From: an uncultured Prevotella sp.
Lineage (GTDB): Bacteria; Bacteroidota; Bacteroidia; Bacteroidales; Bacteroidaceae
DNA length: 64,000 bases
Assembly (NCBI GenBank): GCA_900539625.1
Contig: UQCW01000001.1
Location: 1 to 64,000, forward strand
Direction of reading: 5' to 3'
Positions 28,557-38,141 of the stretch are shown one piece after another. Below the pieces are notes generated by a model that was given only the letters and a program-made list of their open reading frames with translations, was not told the origin of the DNA and made no database searches. Each line of letters opens with the position of its first letter. The stretch's first letter is position 1. Made by a program: the position numbers and the translations under genes.

Positions 28557-29921
28557 ATGAATAAAAGAAATTTATTGCTTTCGGCCTTTATGTCGCTCGG
28601 CTTTGCCGGCGCCTTCGCGCAGGTTCAGAAATCCAACGTCGTTGACGAAGTGATTTGGGTGGTTGGCGACGAGCCGATTTTGCGTAGCGATGTCGAAGAA
28701 GCACGAATTAGCGCCGAATTGTATGGCGAACATATTGACAATCCATATTGCGTGATTCCTGAGCAGTTGGCCATTCAGAAACTCTTTCTGCATCAGGCGG
28801 CGCTCGACAGTGTGGAAGTTGATGAGGCACGCGTCATCCGTGCAGCCGACGAGCAGATTAACCGCGCCATCCAGAATTTCGGTTCGCGCGAGAATGTCGA
28901 AACCGTTGCACGTAAGTCGATTGCCCAATATCGCGAACAGCAGAAAACCATGTACCGCAACAACCTGATGATTGGTCAGGTGAGGGAGAATATCACCAAA
29001 AACGTCAAGGTGACGCCGGCAGAAGTACGCAAGTATTTCTCAAGCCTGCCCGAGGACAGTTTGCCGCTCATCCCCACACAGGTAGAGGTGCAGATCATCA
29101 CGTCTGTCCCTAAAGTGAGCCGTGCGGAAGTGGAACGCATTGAGTCGCGCCTGCGCGATTTTGCTAAGAGAATCAACAGCGGCGAGTCTGAATTTTCAAC
29201 CCTCGCCAAGATCTATTCCCAGGACGGTTCTGCCCGTAACGGTGGAGAGTTGGGCTATTCTGGTCGCAACCAGTGGGTACCCGAGTTTGCCAATGTAGCT
29301 TTCAGTTTGAACGACCCGAAGAAGGTGTCGAAAATCGTGAGAACAGAATTTGGCTTCCACATCATCCAGCTTATTGACAAACGTGGCGATAGAATCAACG
29401 TGCGCCACATCCTGCTCAAACCAGAAATCGAGGAAAGCGAATATGAGCGTGCCTTAGGCCGCTTGGATTCCATCGCCGATGACATCCGAAACGACAAGTT
29501 CACTTTCGACGAGGCCGCTCCGCTGCTTTCCGATGACAAAGACACGAGAAACAACAATGGCATCATGGCCTATACCGACATGGAGACGGGACTCGTCACT
29601 TCCAGATTCCAGATGTCGCAGCTGCCAGCCGACGTGGCCAAGGTGGTGGAGCATCTCAAGGTGGGAGAGGTGTCGAAGGCATTCAGAATGACAAATAGCA
29701 GTGGTGCCGAGGTCTGCGCCATCGTGCGTCTCAAAAATAGGACCGATGCACACCGCGCCAGCATGACCGAGGATTTCCAGACTTTGAAAGACATCGTCTA
29801 CGGCAAGCGTTGCGAGGCCGTGGTTGACGATTGGATCCGCGAAAAGCAGAAGAATACGTACATCCGCATCAATGACAACTGGAAACATTGTGACTTCAAA
29901 TATCCAGGTTGGGTGAAATAA
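28557..29921 (+). CDS. surA: SurA-like periplasmic chaperone/peptidyl-prolyl isomerase
   Basis: Periplasmic chaperone that escorts outer-membrane proteins. The 454-residue product has a signal peptide (cleavage near FAGAFAQ), a SurA N-terminal domain (VDEVIWVVGDEPILRSDVEE, Q-I-N-R-A-I-Q), and two parvulin domains: the first at about 175-280 (VQIITSVPKVS, FSTLAKIYSQDGSARNGGELGY, GFHIIQLIDKRG) and the second at about 285-395 (VRHILLKPEI, GIMAY). This fits SurA rather than PpiD because there is no membrane anchor. The symbol is given by domain architecture. An OstA/LptA-like gene follows 101 bases downstream, consistent with an envelope-biogenesis cluster. Confidence 0.88.
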   Translation: MNKRNLLLSAFMSLGFAGAFAQVQKSNVVDEVIWVVGDEPILRSDVEEARISAELYGEHIDNPYCVIPEQLAIQKLFLHQAALDSVEVDEARVIRAADEQINRAIQNFGSRENVETVARKSIAQYREQQKTMYRNNLMIGQVRENITKNVKVTPAEVRKYFSSLPEDSLPLIPTQVEVQIITSVPKVSRAEVERIESRLRDFAKRINSGESEFSTLAKIYSQDGSARNGGELGYSGRNQWVPEFANVAFSLNDPKKVSKIVRTEFGFHIIQLIDKRGDRINVRHILLKPEIEESEYERALGRLDSIADDIRNDKFTFDEAAPLLSDDKDTRNNNGIMAYTDMETGLVTSRFQMSQLPADVAKVVEHLKVGEVSKAFRMTNSSGAEVCAIVRLKNRTDAHRASMTEDFQTLKDIVYGKRCEAVVDDWIREKQKNTYIRINDNWKHCDFKYPGWVK

Positions 29922-30022
29922 AAGCGGTGTGCTGAAAATTATCACCTGGAATCCTGCCTCGTTGTGCCAGACGGCGGCATATATAGGCAAGCGTAAAAAC
30001 CAGTTCGTAATCCGCAATTTGA

Positions 30023-31678
30023 ATGAGGTTGAAAAATAAACAACACAGATATAGTTTTATCAGCAGCAAGACGTGGGCCATTTGGGCCTTCGTCTTGTCT
30101 GTCGTTATAGGCGGTCATGCCAAAGTGTTTTCCTTCTCGTCTTCCAACGACAAAAAAGAAGACCGTCTGCATTTGGTGCACGCCGACAATTGGGTGTATG
30201 ACCAATATGAAATTCCCGGTGCGCAGCGTTTGAGCGGCAACGTGAAATTTCAGCATGGCGGAATCATATTGCGCTGCGACAGTGCCGTATATTTTCAGGC
30301 CAGCAATTCCTTTGAGGCATTTGGGCATGTGCGCATGACACAGGGCGACACCCTCTCCCTAACGGGTGAGCGCCTCTATTATCGCGGCGACGACCAGATG
30401 GCCGAGGTGCGCCAGAATGTCATTATGAAACATCGTGGGCAGACCCTTTATACCGATTCGCTCAACTACGACCGCCTCTACGCCTTCGCCTATTTCTTCG
30501 ACGGCGGCAAACTCGTTGACGGCAAAAGTGTGCTTACGTCCGATTGGGGAGAATATCATACAGACACCCGCAAGTCGGTGTTTAACTACAACGTCGAACT
30601 TAACAACCCAAAATTCAGAATCATCACCGATACGCTCAATTATGACATCATCACCAAGTGGGTGGATGTCTGCGGCCCGTCCAACATCTATAGCGGCGAC
30701 GACAGAATCTATACTGAGCAGGGTAGCTATAATACGGAGAGCGAACAGGCCAAACTCTATAAACACCCCATCATCTACAACAAAACGGGGATGATGGAAG
30801 GCGATAGCGTTTTTTATGACAGAAAAACGGGGGAGGCCCTTGGATATAACAACGTTGTCTATCGCGACACGGTCGGGAAATACAATATGTATGGCGATTT
30901 CTGCCATTATAATGAGCACTCAGGAAAGGGACTGGCAACGGGAAAAGCTTGGGCGGAATATTTTTCCGACGGCAATGACACGCTCTATGTGCATGCCGAC
31001 ACGATGAAGGTGTTCACCTACAATATGGAAACCGATAGCATCTATCGCGTTGTTCACGGATATTTTCATGCCCGTGCTTACCGTGCGGACATACAAGCTG
31101 TGGCCGACTCGCTTGTTTTCTCAACCAAAAGCAGAGCATTGTCTCTTTATAGAGACCCCATCGTTTGGAGCGATAACCGCCAGATTGTTGGTGAGGAAAT
31201 TCACGCTTTTGCCAACGACTCCACTATCGACAGTGTGCGTGTCATGCGGCAGGCCATGCTTGTGGAACGCTTGGATTCCCTGCATTTCAACCAGGTTAGC
31301 GGCAACCTGATGCGTTCTTATTTTGAAAATGGGAAAATCAAAATGAATTGCGTTGACGGCAATGCGAGCGTGGTCAACTATCCGTTGGAAAGAGACAGCA
31401 CCATCATCTATCAGAATGCCACCGAAACCGCAAAGATTCGCATGACGATGAAGGACGGCAAGATGCAACGCTTGTGGGCACCAGGGTCCAAGGGCACGTT
31501 TTATGTGGCCGGACTGGCGCCGCAGGAGAAGACCCTGCTGCCAGGCTTTGCCTGGTTTGACTATATTCGTCCCGTTGACAAAAACGATATCTTCGAGTGG
31601 CGGCCGAAAAAGAAAGGGACAGAACTCAAGCCTTCTGTGCGTCATGAAGCCCCGTTGCAGAAGTTGAACGTGAAGTGA
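30023..31678 (+). CDS. OstA/LptA-like lipopolysaccharide transport protein
   Basis: Predicted periplasmic protein with repeated LptA/OstA beta-jellyroll units, likely involved in moving lipopolysaccharide to the outer membrane. The 551 residues include an N-terminal signal or anchor (residues 18-35, WAIWAFVLSVVIGG). Typical repeats include LSGNVKFQHGGIILRCDSAVY, FGHVRMTQGDTLSLTGERLYY and MIYDRKTGEALGYNNV-type strands. E. coli LptA is about 185 residues; the larger form with roughly three jellyroll blocks is what Bacteroidetes usually carry. The gene sits between surA and mutL; a start at 30023 gives a reasonable signal sequence. Confidence 0.85.
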   Translation: MRLKNKQHRYSFISSKTWAIWAFVLSVVIGGHAKVFSFSSSNDKKEDRLHLVHADNWVYDQYEIPGAQRLSGNVKFQHGGIILRCDSAVYFQASNSFEAFGHVRMTQGDTLSLTGERLYYRGDDQMAEVRQNVIMKHRGQTLYTDSLNYDRLYAFAYFFDGGKLVDGKSVLTSDWGEYHTDTRKSVFNYNVELNNPKFRIITDTLNYDIITKWVDVCGPSNIYSGDDRIYTEQGSYNTESEQAKLYKHPIIYNKTGMMEGDSVFYDRKTGEALGYNNVVYRDTVGKYNMYGDFCHYNEHSGKGLATGKAWAEYFSDGNDTLYVHADTMKVFTYNMETDSIYRVVHGYFHARAYRADIQAVADSLVFSTKSRALSLYRDPIVWSDNRQIVGEEIHAFANDSTIDSVRVMRQAMLVERLDSLHFNQVSGNLMRSYFENGKIKMNCVDGNASVVNYPLERDSTIIYQNATETAKIRMTMKDGKMQRLWAPGSKGTFYVAGLAPQEKTLLPGFAWFDYIRPVDKNDIFEWRPKKKGTELKPSVRHEAPLQKLNVK

Positions 31679-31748
31679 CCTCCTACTTATTACCCCCCCT
31701 CTTTAGGTAATGGTCAAACCTACTTACAAACGAGAATAGAAAAATAGT

Positions 31749-33743
31749 ATGAGCGACATAATAAAACTGCTTCCGGATTCTGTTGCCAATCAGATTGCAG
31801 CGGGAGAGGTCATCCAGCGTCCGTCGTCTGTCATCAAGGAACTTGTTGAGAACGCCATCGATGCCGGAGCAACGTCCATTCAGGTCATCGTTGTCGATGC
31901 GGGAAAGACCTGCATACAGGTGGTTGACAACGGAAAGGGAATGAGCGAGACCGATGCCCGTTTGGCTTTTGAGCGGCATGCCACGTCGAAAATCACCCAA
32001 GCCTCGGATCTGTTCAATCTGCAGACTATGGGGTTTCGCGGCGAGGCGCTTGCTTCGATTGCAGCGGTGGCGCAGGTGGAACTGAAGACGAGGACGGCCG
32101 ACGAGGAAATTGGTACGTGCCTGCAAATCGAAGGAAGTAAGGTTATCGACCAGCAGCCCGACGCTTGCAGCGTGGGGGCGAATTTCTCGGTCAAGAACCT
32201 ATTTTACAACATCCCAGCAAGAAGAAAATTCCTGAAATCCAACCAGACAGAGATGTCAAACATCTTGACGGAGTTTGAAAGAGTGGCGCTGGCCAATCCG
32301 CAGTTGTCGTTCAAACTCTATTCCGGAGACAGTGTGCTGCAAAACCTCCCCGCGGGCAATTTTCGTTCAAGAATCAGGGGCATCTTCGGGAAAAATGTCG
32401 ACAGCAAACTTCTTCCTGTCAGTGTAGAGACTTCTTTGGCGAAGATAAACGGGTATGTCGGAACGCCTGAGAGTTCTAAGAAGAAGGGTTTCCATCAATA
32501 TTTCTTCGTCAATGGCCGCTACATGAAGCATCCTTATTTCTCCAAGGCCATCATGACAGCCTACGAGCGTTTGATTCCCGACAATGAACAAGTGTCGTAT
32601 TTTATAGATTTCCAAGTAGACCCTTCTAAGATAGATGTAAACATACATCCTGCGAAAACTGAAATCAAGTTTGAAGACGATAGTGCGATTTGGCAGATAC
32701 TTCTTGCCTCCGTGCGCGAGGCATTGGGTAAGTTCAATGCCATTCCGACCTTGGATTTCGACACGGAAAATTGCCCCTCCATCCCTGCTTTCAATCCAGA
32801 TTACACCGAGGTTAAGCAACCCCAGGTGCATTTAGACAGCTCTTTCAATCCTTTTGACCAGCCGCAGGAAACGCCGCTTTCGGAGAATGGAAGTGGCGCG
32901 GCAAGGCGTGATGCTTTTTCCCGCAGCGCCTCAGGATGGGAAAATGCCTTTGCAAAACCTTCGAATTTGGATTTTTCTCTTCCGCTCGGAGGCTCCGGTT
33001 CGCAGACAGAGGGAAGCGGAGAGTCTTCTTCGGATTTTGCGATTTTTGTGCATGGCTCAGATGCCCAAACACACACGCCCTTGTTCGATGCAGCGTCAAT
33101 GTCCCCTAAAGACACTCAGATGCCGGGCGAAGAAATGCTTTGGGACAATGGCGGAGAGGAAGACGATTGGAAGGAACTCTCAGCCTCTGCCTTCCAGTAT
33201 AACGGCCGTTTCATTGTTTTGCCTTCCTCGTCAGGAGTGGTTCTCATCGATCAGCATCGCGCCCATATGCGTGTGTTGTATGACATGTTTCTCAATCAGC
33301 TTCTGATGCACAAAGGCGTCAGTCAGGGACTGCTCTTCCCGGAACTTCTTCAGTTGCCCTTGTCGTCTGCCACACATTTCGAAGCTCTCATGGAGCAACT
33401 GGCCTTCGTTGGGTTCGACATTTCGCCGCTTGGTGCAGGCAGCTTTTCCATATTGGGCATTCCCTCTGGCACAGAAGGGCTTGACGTCATCTCGCTCTTG
33501 CAGTCGATTCTTGATGAGACGATGCAGGGCAAACCAAAGGCAGAAGAAACCATTGCCAAAATCATTGCCAACCGCCTGGCACAACAGGCGGCCATGCCCG
33601 TGGGGCAGATTCTTGGAAGAGACGAAATCACCAATTTGGTCGTGTCGTTGTTTGCCTCTGAAAATCCGCATTACACGCCAAATGGGAAGAACATACAGTA
33701 TCTTCTTGATACAGAAAGGATAAAACAATTGTTTGACGCATAA
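31749..33743 (+). CDS. mutL: DNA mismatch repair protein MutL
   Basis: Links mismatch recognition by MutS to strand incision and repair. The 664-residue protein begins at the conserved IIKLLPDSVANQIAAGEV. The GHKL ATPase motifs are complete: ELVENAIDAGAT, DNGKGM, TMGFRGEALASIA. A long acidic, Ser/Gly-rich linker (about 350-470) precedes the dimerisation domain. The C-terminal endonuclease motif is altered: the usual DQHA-x2-E is DQHRAHM at 501-507, and CPHGRP is TPNGK at 643-647, so metal binding by this domain is doubtful. Neither MutH nor Dam was seen in the window. The HD hydrolase gene starts 9 bases downstream. Confidence 0.94.
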   Translation: MSDIIKLLPDSVANQIAAGEVIQRPSSVIKELVENAIDAGATSIQVIVVDAGKTCIQVVDNGKGMSETDARLAFERHATSKITQASDLFNLQTMGFRGEALASIAAVAQVELKTRTADEEIGTCLQIEGSKVIDQQPDACSVGANFSVKNLFYNIPARRKFLKSNQTEMSNILTEFERVALANPQLSFKLYSGDSVLQNLPAGNFRSRIRGIFGKNVDSKLLPVSVETSLAKINGYVGTPESSKKKGFHQYFFVNGRYMKHPYFSKAIMTAYERLIPDNEQVSYFIDFQVDPSKIDVNIHPAKTEIKFEDDSAIWQILLASVREALGKFNAIPTLDFDTENCPSIPAFNPDYTEVKQPQVHLDSSFNPFDQPQETPLSENGSGAARRDAFSRSASGWENAFAKPSNLDFSLPLGGSGSQTEGSGESSSDFAIFVHGSDAQTHTPLFDAASMSPKDTQMPGEEMLWDNGGEEDDWKELSASAFQYNGRFIVLPSSSGVVLIDQHRAHMRVLYDMFLNQLLMHKGVSQGLLFPELLQLPLSSATHFEALMEQLAFVGFDISPLGAGSFSILGIPSGTEGLDVISLLQSILDETMQGKPKAEETIAKIIANRLAQQAAMPVGQILGRDEITNLVVSLFASENPHYTPNGKNIQYLLDTERIKQLFDA

Positions 33744-33752
33744 TCAAAAAGT

Positions 33753-34388
33753 ATGACAACTGATGTTATAAAGGCCAACAAGGAGGAATATCTCAACCGC
33801 TGCCGGAAATACATCCACCGCGAAGGAATCGACAAACTGCTCGATTATCTTGAAAACAAAACAGATTTTTTCACGGCACCATCCTCAACCTCCTTCCATC
33901 TGAATGAAGACGGGGGACTGTGTCGCCACTCTTTGAATGTACACGATGTGGCGTTGAAACTCGTGGAGCATGTTTATGCGCCTTCAATGCAGCTTGAGAC
34001 AGCGCCCTTTTCGGAAGAAATCTCCCAGGAGAGTTTGGCAATCGCAACGCTTTTCCATGATTTGTGTAAGACGAAAATCTATCGTAAGACAGAGCGTTGG
34101 CGCAAGAATGCAGAGGGGCGCTGGGAGAGCTATTCTGGTTATGAGATTCAGGACGAGTTTCCTTTCGGCCACGGCGAGAAGTCGTGTATCATCTTGGGAT
34201 GGTTCTTGCGCTTGAAGCAAGACGAACTGCTGGCCATCAGATGGCACATGGGCATGTTTGAAATGGGAGAGCAGGGGAGCAGCACCCGCTTCGCTTTCCG
34301 TTCGGCCTTAGAGCGCTCTCCTTTGGTTGTCGTCTTGCACACAGCCGACATGCTGAGCGCCAATCTTCTTGAAAAGACATCGAAATAA
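33753..34388 (+). CDS. HD-domain phosphohydrolase
   Basis: Cytoplasmic HD-fold hydrolase; the natural substrate is not evident. The 211 residues carry the metal-binding set His59 (LCRHSLNVHD), the HD dyad His102-Asp103 (ATLFHDLCK), His in IRWHMGM and Asp in LHTADML. There is no nucleotidyltransferase or regulatory domain. The sequence lies in the family seen in phages and Firmicutes as a stand-alone HD hydrolase. It is nine bases behind mutL and ends before a strong terminator at 34480, so mutL and this gene form the end of a transcript. Confidence 0.85.
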   Translation: MTTDVIKANKEEYLNRCRKYIHREGIDKLLDYLENKTDFFTAPSSTSFHLNEDGGLCRHSLNVHDVALKLVEHVYAPSMQLETAPFSEEISQESLAIATLFHDLCKTKIYRKTERWRKNAEGRWESYSGYEIQDEFPFGHGEKSCIILGWFLRLKQDELLAIRWHMGMFEMGEQGSSTRFAFRSALERSPLVVVLHTADMLSANLLEKTSK

Positions 34389-34924
34389 GAGGGGGGCAGA
34401 AGTTTCTTCTCCTATCCCGTTCCGTAGATAATTACGCTTTCATTCCCGAGGGGAACTTTAGTAATCTCTCCTCCAACAGCAAACGGCAAAAGACACGCGC
34501 TTCATGCGTATCTTTTGCCGTTTGTTTTGTTTGTAGATTCTCGTGGTGGCCGCGTTTTGTCAGCATCGCCCAAATGGGCATAATCCGCTCGCAGCAATGC
34601 GATTTATAAGGGCATTTCGGAAAATTAGAAAAGTCAGGCAGTTGCATAATAGAGAAAAATCCCCCAATTCAGTGTTAAAAATTGTACTATCAGGGGGAGT
34701 AAAATTATTTTTTGTAATTTTGGAACACTCAGAACTCAAACATTTAAAGGTTGCGCCCGACACGTATCAGGGAAGAATTTATGATAAGATGACTACTTTC
34801 AGTAAAGGCATTCGTATGCTATGCCTTGTGCGCCATTGCACATACAAAAATGGACTTTAAAACAGTACATCCTTTAAATATCCTGTCTACTGACTTTATA
34901 ACAATTTATCCAAAATCATTAAAG
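34389..34924. other. Intergenic region with terminator and leader
   Basis: After the terminator at 34480-34533, the remaining 390 bases contain no larger gene. They include a TAATTTTG -7-like box (34715-34722) without a clear -33 partner. A possible 23-codon leader peptide (34789-34860) sits upstream of the large secreted protein gene; it lacks an evident ribosome site and is not called as a gene. Confidence 0.4.
34480..34533 (+). terminator. Rho-independent terminator after the mutL-HD operon
   Basis: An 18-bp arm (34480-34497) pairs with 34507-34524 (one G-T mismatch) around a 9-base loop, followed by TTTTGTTTG. The stem contains CAAACGGCAAAAGA and its complement. Confidence 0.85.
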
Positions 34925-37612
34925 ATGAAAAATAAACATTTTTTCCGTCGCGCAATCACGGCCGCCTTGTTGTGTATTTGCTTCCACTCGCAATATTTGT
35001 ACGCACAAAAGTTGAATGTCCGTCTTGAAGCCCCCCAAGGCGTTGATGTCGAAACCCTGCGTTCTGACATTGGTACCCTTGAAATTACGTTTTCCAACAA
35101 TCCAGCATTTCAGGATCTCAGCAACTATGCCAATGAATGTATCTCTTTGGATGGTAATTACACTCAGGGAGATGCTAACCTGTATAGATACCATAGTTAC
35201 CAATTCAGGCTTAACTCCGGTGACGATAATAGCCCTGCATGGTGGGAGATTCCAATGATAAGTATAAGTTCTTTAAGTAGAGCTATTAATTGTAAATTAG
35301 GAGATTATGCCTACTATCGCATTTACAGCATGCATTTAAACCGTATCATTACGGGAAAGATTCTTCTGTCGAAAGATGAAAACGTGACCATCTCCCGCAA
35401 CGAATTGGCTTCAGCCCGCCGGGTCATTTTCCAACCAGTGATTGATCGCAATGGTGCTCCTGTGTCTGCCATGCTCGCCCCCGACCTCCGTGTGGGGTCC
35501 TGCTACGGATACAGCAATGATGTAATAAACATGGAACCTTACTTCAATAGTCCTTGGGCGCTCTACGCTTTGCCTGGTGACATCTTGCGCTACCTCGTGA
35601 TTCCAAGAAGCAACGAGCTCGCGCTGCATGTCGACTCTATTACTGTGGCTGACACTCCCGACCAGACCATCACCACCGACTATCGTCAGGCTGTGGAATG
35701 TCGTTTTTATATCACTGACAGCAAGGGGGCGCAATGTCCTGTGGACGGCACATTACAATCTGTGTACTACAAAGAGCAGAATTGGAATAAACCAACGAAT
35801 TCGCGATTCTTTGGTTACGGGTTTTATAATGTCGGTCGCTTTTTAACCCTTACCGCTCCCGATGGCACTTGTGCCGCTTATGTACTGCCAGGCACGCAGT
35901 CGTTTCAGATAAGTAAGCCAAGTGTAAAAACTTCTGACCCTGACTTTCTCATGCCATACAACGCTGATGGCTTCTACGTTATGAAAGAACTCACCGTGCC
36001 AGAGAGCACTGAACCTGTCAATTTGTCACTTGGCCGCAGCAAACCTCTTAAGGTGACAATTGCTTTGGCCGATGCCGCCCCGTTCGCCGACTATATTTTC
36101 TTCTCAGCTTACAATAAAGTGAGCCGCCCTTACGCATGGAGAGACAATACGAGCATGAATGTGCCAGTCAATGTAATCAGCCGTGAAATCAAGGGAAATG
36201 ATCTCATCATGACCATGATGGTTGAAGGAAGCACCTTCCCGTATATTGAAATTGGGGCTTCTAATTACGAGAAAGAAACGTTTGGCCCTACAGTAGGAAG
36301 TCGTGCTTTCATTTACGAAAGCCTATCCGACCAGCGGACGGAGTTCCACTTGACACAAAACGACTTTTCTAACGGTTCTAAAGGCATTTGCTTTGCTGAG
36401 TTGCATCCTGTGAAATTCATCATCCCCTGCCATTTGCTGCAAGGCGGCAAATATCGCTTGCGACTGCTTGGTAAATATGGCAAGGACCAGACAGACGACT
36501 ACTACGATGTCTCCACCTCCGTCACGCACCGCAATGATTGCGCCAAAAGTTTTGGAACGGGAGAAAATACTGTGCCCTACGACACCTTGACCCTCATACT
36601 TCCAGAAGGTCAGTACATCTGGTGCATGCATAGTCTCAATGAAAACGAAGAATCAGAGGCATCTTTTTCCTTTCATCGCTTCACCCTTACAGCCACAGAC
36701 GACCTCGTGCAACCTCTCTCAGAAAAGGCCTACACACTGCTTCGTGTAAAAGACCTCGGTCTTGAACATGTCTATACGTATTGCAATAATCTCCCCACGG
36801 CATTCCGGTATTACAAGTGTGACATATCCAAGAATAGTATTGTATTTGCCGATGAAACCATCCCCTTGCACAACGGTTATAATGAATATTCCGTTGACTA
36901 TCGGCAGGTGAAAATCGAAAAAGAGGCAGACACGTCTATCGGTTATACGCTGAAATCTCCATTATTCATTGGTGCCGATGATGAGAATCCTTTCCACACC
37001 AGTGCTCAATATTATGGTAGTAGCAATAATTATGTCAGCCTCGGAAAGCAAGAGACTATAACTGGCGACAGCGCAATCCTCGTGTCGAAAAACTCCCAGG
37101 CTGATTTGATATTGCGTTATAGTGGCAAGCCCAACCATATTGTGCGCATCAACCCTTCAAATGCCGACACTGTGGTCATTGCTCACTGCCAAAAGCCAGT
37201 TCGTGTCACTTTCTCTTACGAACAGGCCGGAAAATGGACTGAAAGCCTGCGCCAATTTGATTTATTCCTTGGCAAGGAACGTACACGGATAATGCCCTAT
37301 AATTACAGTGTATTTGAGCGTCGTACATGTACAGACCTTGTTCCCGGTGCCTATTCTGTGTCGTGCGTATTCCTCGTTGATGGTGTAGAACATCACGTTG
37401 CTGCCGACTTTATCGTTGAGGCAGAGAAACCCATGACCGTGGAACTCAAGGAATTTGACCCTACGTCCATCACCTCTCCACTCGACACCAACGTGAGCGG
37501 AAAAGTCAAAGCCCGCTACACGATTGACGGTCGGCAAATTGCAGCACCACAGCGTGGCCTCAGTATCCTGCGTATGGAGGATGGCAGCATACGCAAGGTG
37601 ATGGTTAAATAA
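34925..37612 (+). CDS. Large secreted protein with type IX secretion-like C-terminus
   Basis: No known enzymatic family is recognised. The 895 residues start with a signal peptide (MKNKHFFRRAITAALLCICF, cleavage near YAQ). The body is beta-rich and repetitive in style, with several short segments starting Val-Thr-Phe or Leu-Thr-Leu, as in large surface proteins. The last 35 residues, ...KARYTIDGRQIAAPQRGLSIL, end with a Gly-Asp-Gly-Ser-Ile-Arg-Lys tail resembling the C-terminal sorting domain of Bacteroidetes type IX secretion cargo. That makes a cell-surface or secreted location likely. The ATG at 34925 gives the signal peptide and is preferred over an upstream in-frame ATG at 34826. It is transcribed alone, between two terminators. 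Confidence 0.78.
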   Translation: MKNKHFFRRAITAALLCICFHSQYLYAQKLNVRLEAPQGVDVETLRSDIGTLEITFSNNPAFQDLSNYANECISLDGNYTQGDANLYRYHSYQFRLNSGDDNSPAWWEIPMISISSLSRAINCKLGDYAYYRIYSMHLNRIITGKILLSKDENVTISRNELASARRVIFQPVIDRNGAPVSAMLAPDLRVGSCYGYSNDVINMEPYFNSPWALYALPGDILRYLVIPRSNELALHVDSITVADTPDQTITTDYRQAVECRFYITDSKGAQCPVDGTLQSVYYKEQNWNKPTNSRFFGYGFYNVGRFLTLTAPDGTCAAYVLPGTQSFQISKPSVKTSDPDFLMPYNADGFYVMKELTVPESTEPVNLSLGRSKPLKVTIALADAAPFADYIFFSAYNKVSRPYAWRDNTSMNVPVNVISREIKGNDLIMTMMVEGSTFPYIEIGASNYEKETFGPTVGSRAFIYESLSDQRTEFHLTQNDFSNGSKGICFAELHPVKFIIPCHLLQGGKYRLRLLGKYGKDQTDDYYDVSTSVTHRNDCAKSFGTGENTVPYDTLTLILPEGQYIWCMHSLNENEESEASFSFHRFTLTATDDLVQPLSEKAYTLLRVKDLGLEHVYTYCNNLPTAFRYYKCDISKNSIVFADETIPLHNGYNEYSVDYRQVKIEKEADTSIGYTLKSPLFIGADDENPFHTSAQYYGSSNNYVSLGKQETITGDSAILVSKNSQADLILRYSGKPNHIVRINPSNADTVVIAHCQKPVRVTFSYEQAGKWTESLRQFDLFLGKERTRIMPYNYSVFERRTCTDLVPGAYSVSCVFLVDGVEHHVAADFIVEAEKPMTVELKEFDPTSITSPLDTNVSGKVKARYTIDGRQIAAPQRGLSILRMEDGSIRKVMVK

Positions 37613-37651
37613 TCAGGTATGTCCAACGCCTGAGAAATTAATCTCAATAAC

Positions 37652-37706
37652 AAATCCGGTAAATCCGTTGCTGAATAAAAAGCTGCGGATTTACCGGATT
37701 TTTATT
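37652..37706 (+). terminator. Rho-independent terminator
   Basis: A perfect 16-bp stem (AAATCCGGTAAATCCG at 37652-37667 with its complement at 37686-37701), an 18-base loop, and a TTATTTT tail, 40 bases after the stop of the large secreted protein. Confidence 0.9.
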
Positions 37707-37823
37707 TTCCAGAAAACAAAGTTATCCCGTAATTCAGACGAAGATGACAGAGAAAAAAGTGTAGAACCAAGGTGAGAACAAAGGCGGGATAGGAGTTTAT
37801 AATTCAGTGCCTATACTTTTTGG

Positions 37824-37895
37824 CGAACGTGGGACGAGACGCAACCGAATGCGGGATGAGACGCAATCGAACGTGGGACGAGACGCAATCGAACG
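37824..37895. repeat. Three tandem 22-bp repeats plus partial and inverted unit
   Basis: Units at 37824-37845, 37846-37867 and 37868-37889 begin CGAACGTGGGACGAGACGCA (the middle one differs at three or four positions). They are followed by a partial unit and CGTCCCGCGTTCG, which is nearly the inverse of the unit start and can pair with it. The array lies between the terminator at 37706 and the TolC promoter region. The rest of 37707-38141 holds no gene. Confidence 0.75.
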
Positions 37896-38010
37896 CCGTC
37901 CCGCGTTCGCTGAAAAGTCTACTTAGGCATTTGCCGAAGAAAAAGCGGGATTCGTCGATTTCATTTTCCAAAGAGATGTTTAACGGGTATCAGCGTTAGG
38001 GACACGGTTG

Positions 38011-38018
38011 TAATTTTG
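38011..38018 (+). promoter_or_regulatory. -7-like box upstream of tolC
   Basis: TAATTTTG matches the Bacteroidetes -7 consensus but has no convincing -33 partner. If used, the efflux operon transcript would begin about 115 bases before the tolC start. Confidence 0.35.
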
Positions 38019-38141
38019 CACTTGTAAGCCGACGGGGTTTGGTGTGGCGTTCATCGGTGGCGCTATCGTGTGTGTGGAATGCCCGCCAGAGAGTACGTCT
38101 GCATAATCAGAATTGTTGAATAAGAAATAAAGGAGATACGC

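Noticed and set aside
37824..37895. CRISPR array
   Set aside because: Units are contiguous without spacers and only three in number.
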